A stretch of DNA of 17,122 nt from NCBI GenBank assembly GCA_027347125.1, contig DAIERC010000144.1, forward strand, positions 1-17,122, in the 5' to 3' direction. Of this stretch, positions 16,254 to 17,122 are shown one piece after another. Position 1 is the first letter of the stretch. The number at the start of each line of letters is the position of its first letter. The DNA comes from Ignavibacteriales bacterium (GTDB taxonomy: Bacteria; Bacteroidota; Ignavibacteria; Ignavibacteriales; Ignavibacteriaceae). The notes under the pieces were generated by a model. The model was not told the origin of the DNA, did not search any database, and saw only the letters and a list, made by a program, of their open reading frames with translations. A program made the translations under genes and the position numbers.

Positions 16254-17122
16254 ATGGCAAGCGATTATAAAAGCGAAGATGAGGTTTTAGGTAAAGCGTA
16301 CGATTCGAAATTGATGAAGCGTTTGCTAGGCTATGTAAAGCCTTATAAGAAATATGTTATTTTTGCAATAATACTGAACGTAATTGTTGCTTCGCTTGGA
16401 CCGCTGCGTCCCGTGTTAACGGAAATTGCCATAGACAGATATATAGCTCACTCGGATTATCGCGGCCTATTGATGATCAGCGCATTTTTATTCGGGTCTT
16501 TGCTGTTACAGGCAACAATTCAATACTTCCTTACATACTATACACAATACCTCGGGCAGAAAACTATTTATGATCTTAGGATACAATTATTTAAACATAC
16601 GCAAAACCTTGCGTTAAGGTTTTTCGACAAAACCCCGATCGGAAGAATTGTTACAAGAGTTACAAACGATATAGAAGCGTTAAACGACCTTTTCTCATCC
16701 GGTATTGTAATGGTATTCAGCGATGTATTTATAATCGTCTGGATTGTCGTGTTCATGTTCTTTATGGATGTTAAACTTTCGCTTGTTACGTTATCGGTTC
16801 TGCCTGTTTTAATTTACGGCACTTTCCTTTTCAGAAGAAAAGTTAGAGAAAGCTACCGCGACGTAAGGCTTCATCTTGCACGATTAAATTCTTATATGCA
16901 GGAACATGTTACGGGAATGAATGTTGTCCAGATATTCAATAAAGAAAAGGAAGAACTTAAAAAGTTTGCAAAAATAAACAACGACTACCGGCAGGCGAAC
17001 ATCAAATCAATTTTTTATTATGCTATTTTTTATCCTAGCGTTGAATTAATAAGTTCGGTAGCAATCGGTTTAATAATCTGGTACGGAGGCGGCGAGATTA
17101 TAAGAAGCTCTTTAACAGTTGG
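16254..17122 (+). CDS. ABC exporter half, N-terminal part (truncated by window)
   Basis: This open frame starts at ATG 16254 and has no stop before the window ends, so only 289 residues are visible. They form the membrane domain of a type IV ABC exporter, with segments near residues 33-52, 73-95, 150-171, 174-192 and 252-276. Coupling-helix and loop signatures include RFFDKTPIGRIVTRVTNDI (122-140) and LNSYMQEHVTGMNVVQIFNKE (211-231), the counterparts of RYFQNNSTGNVMAHATNDI (105-123) and TTKAQENYSGIRVIKSYVRE (195-214) in the upstream half. The start is 4 bp after the dehydrogenase stop without a Shine-Dalgarno, suggesting translational coupling. It is most simply the MdlB/BmrD/TM288-like partner that should carry the full catalytic Walker B Glu, but the nucleotide-binding domain lies outside the window. 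Confidence 0.92.
   Translation, partial: MASDYKSEDEVLGKAYDSKLMKRLLGYVKPYKKYVIFAIILNVIVASLGPLRPVLTEIAIDRYIAHSDYRGLLMISAFLFGSLLLQATIQYFLTYYTQYLGQKTIYDLRIQLFKHTQNLALRFFDKTPIGRIVTRVTNDIEALNDLFSSGIVMVFSDVFIIVWIVVFMFFMDVKLSLVTLSVLPVLIYGTFLFRRKVRESYRDVRLHLARLNSYMQEHVTGMNVVQIFNKEKEELKKFAKINNDYRQANIKSIFYYAIFYPSVELISSVAIGLIIWYGGGEIIRSSLTV

Overview
The window looks like chromosomal core sequence from an AT-rich member of the Ignavibacteria / Bacteroidota-Chlorobi lineage. The main pointer is the secreted protein at 8291-9220, whose C-terminus starts with QNYPNPFNPTTNIQY and ends like a type IX secretion (T9SS) sorting domain. The gram-negative envelope genes (LptF/LptG-type permeases, outer-membrane lipoproteins, a beta-barrel) agree with this. 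The assignment rests on recognised protein style, not on a marker-gene tree. I see no phage, transposon, CRISPR, rRNA or tRNA signature.

Layout. (1) 1-2596, minus strand: a noncoding left edge, then a two-gene unit. A beta-propeller-like lipoprotein (1577-2596) is followed 12 bp later by an M20 zinc dipeptidase (197-1564) that starts at TTG. (2) 2597-2717: a divergent spacer holding a perfect 12-bp palindrome and a 10-bp direct repeat. (3) 2718-5176, plus strand: two consecutive LptF/LptG permease genes, 2 bp apart, closed by a strong hairpin terminator (5175-5210) that also suits the convergent operon. (4) 5247-9220, minus strand: three envelope genes in the order T9SS cargo, lipoprotein, outer-membrane barrel. 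The last two are tightly coupled. (5) 9221-9578: an AT-rich divergent spacer with a 15-bp perfect inverted repeat and a direct repeat one double helical turn apart. (6) 9579-17122, plus strand: leuS, serS, then a tightly spaced group made of an ABC exporter half, a D-2-hydroxyacid dehydrogenase and a second ABC exporter half. The last gene runs off the right edge.

How they fit together. Regions 1-4 are mostly envelope biology: LPS transport to the cell surface, secretion of a T9SS-type cargo and an outer-membrane lipoprotein/barrel pair. Region 6 joins two aminoacyl-tRNA synthetases to a probable heterodimeric ABC exporter of the MdlAB / BmrCD / TM287-288 type. Its first half has Asp in place of the catalytic Walker B Glu and Ala in place of the first Walker A Gly. 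Nothing here is clearly a new defence or mobile system. The best leads are the unnamed lipoprotein/barrel pair, the split exporter enclosing a dehydrogenase, and the two operator-like repeat clusters.
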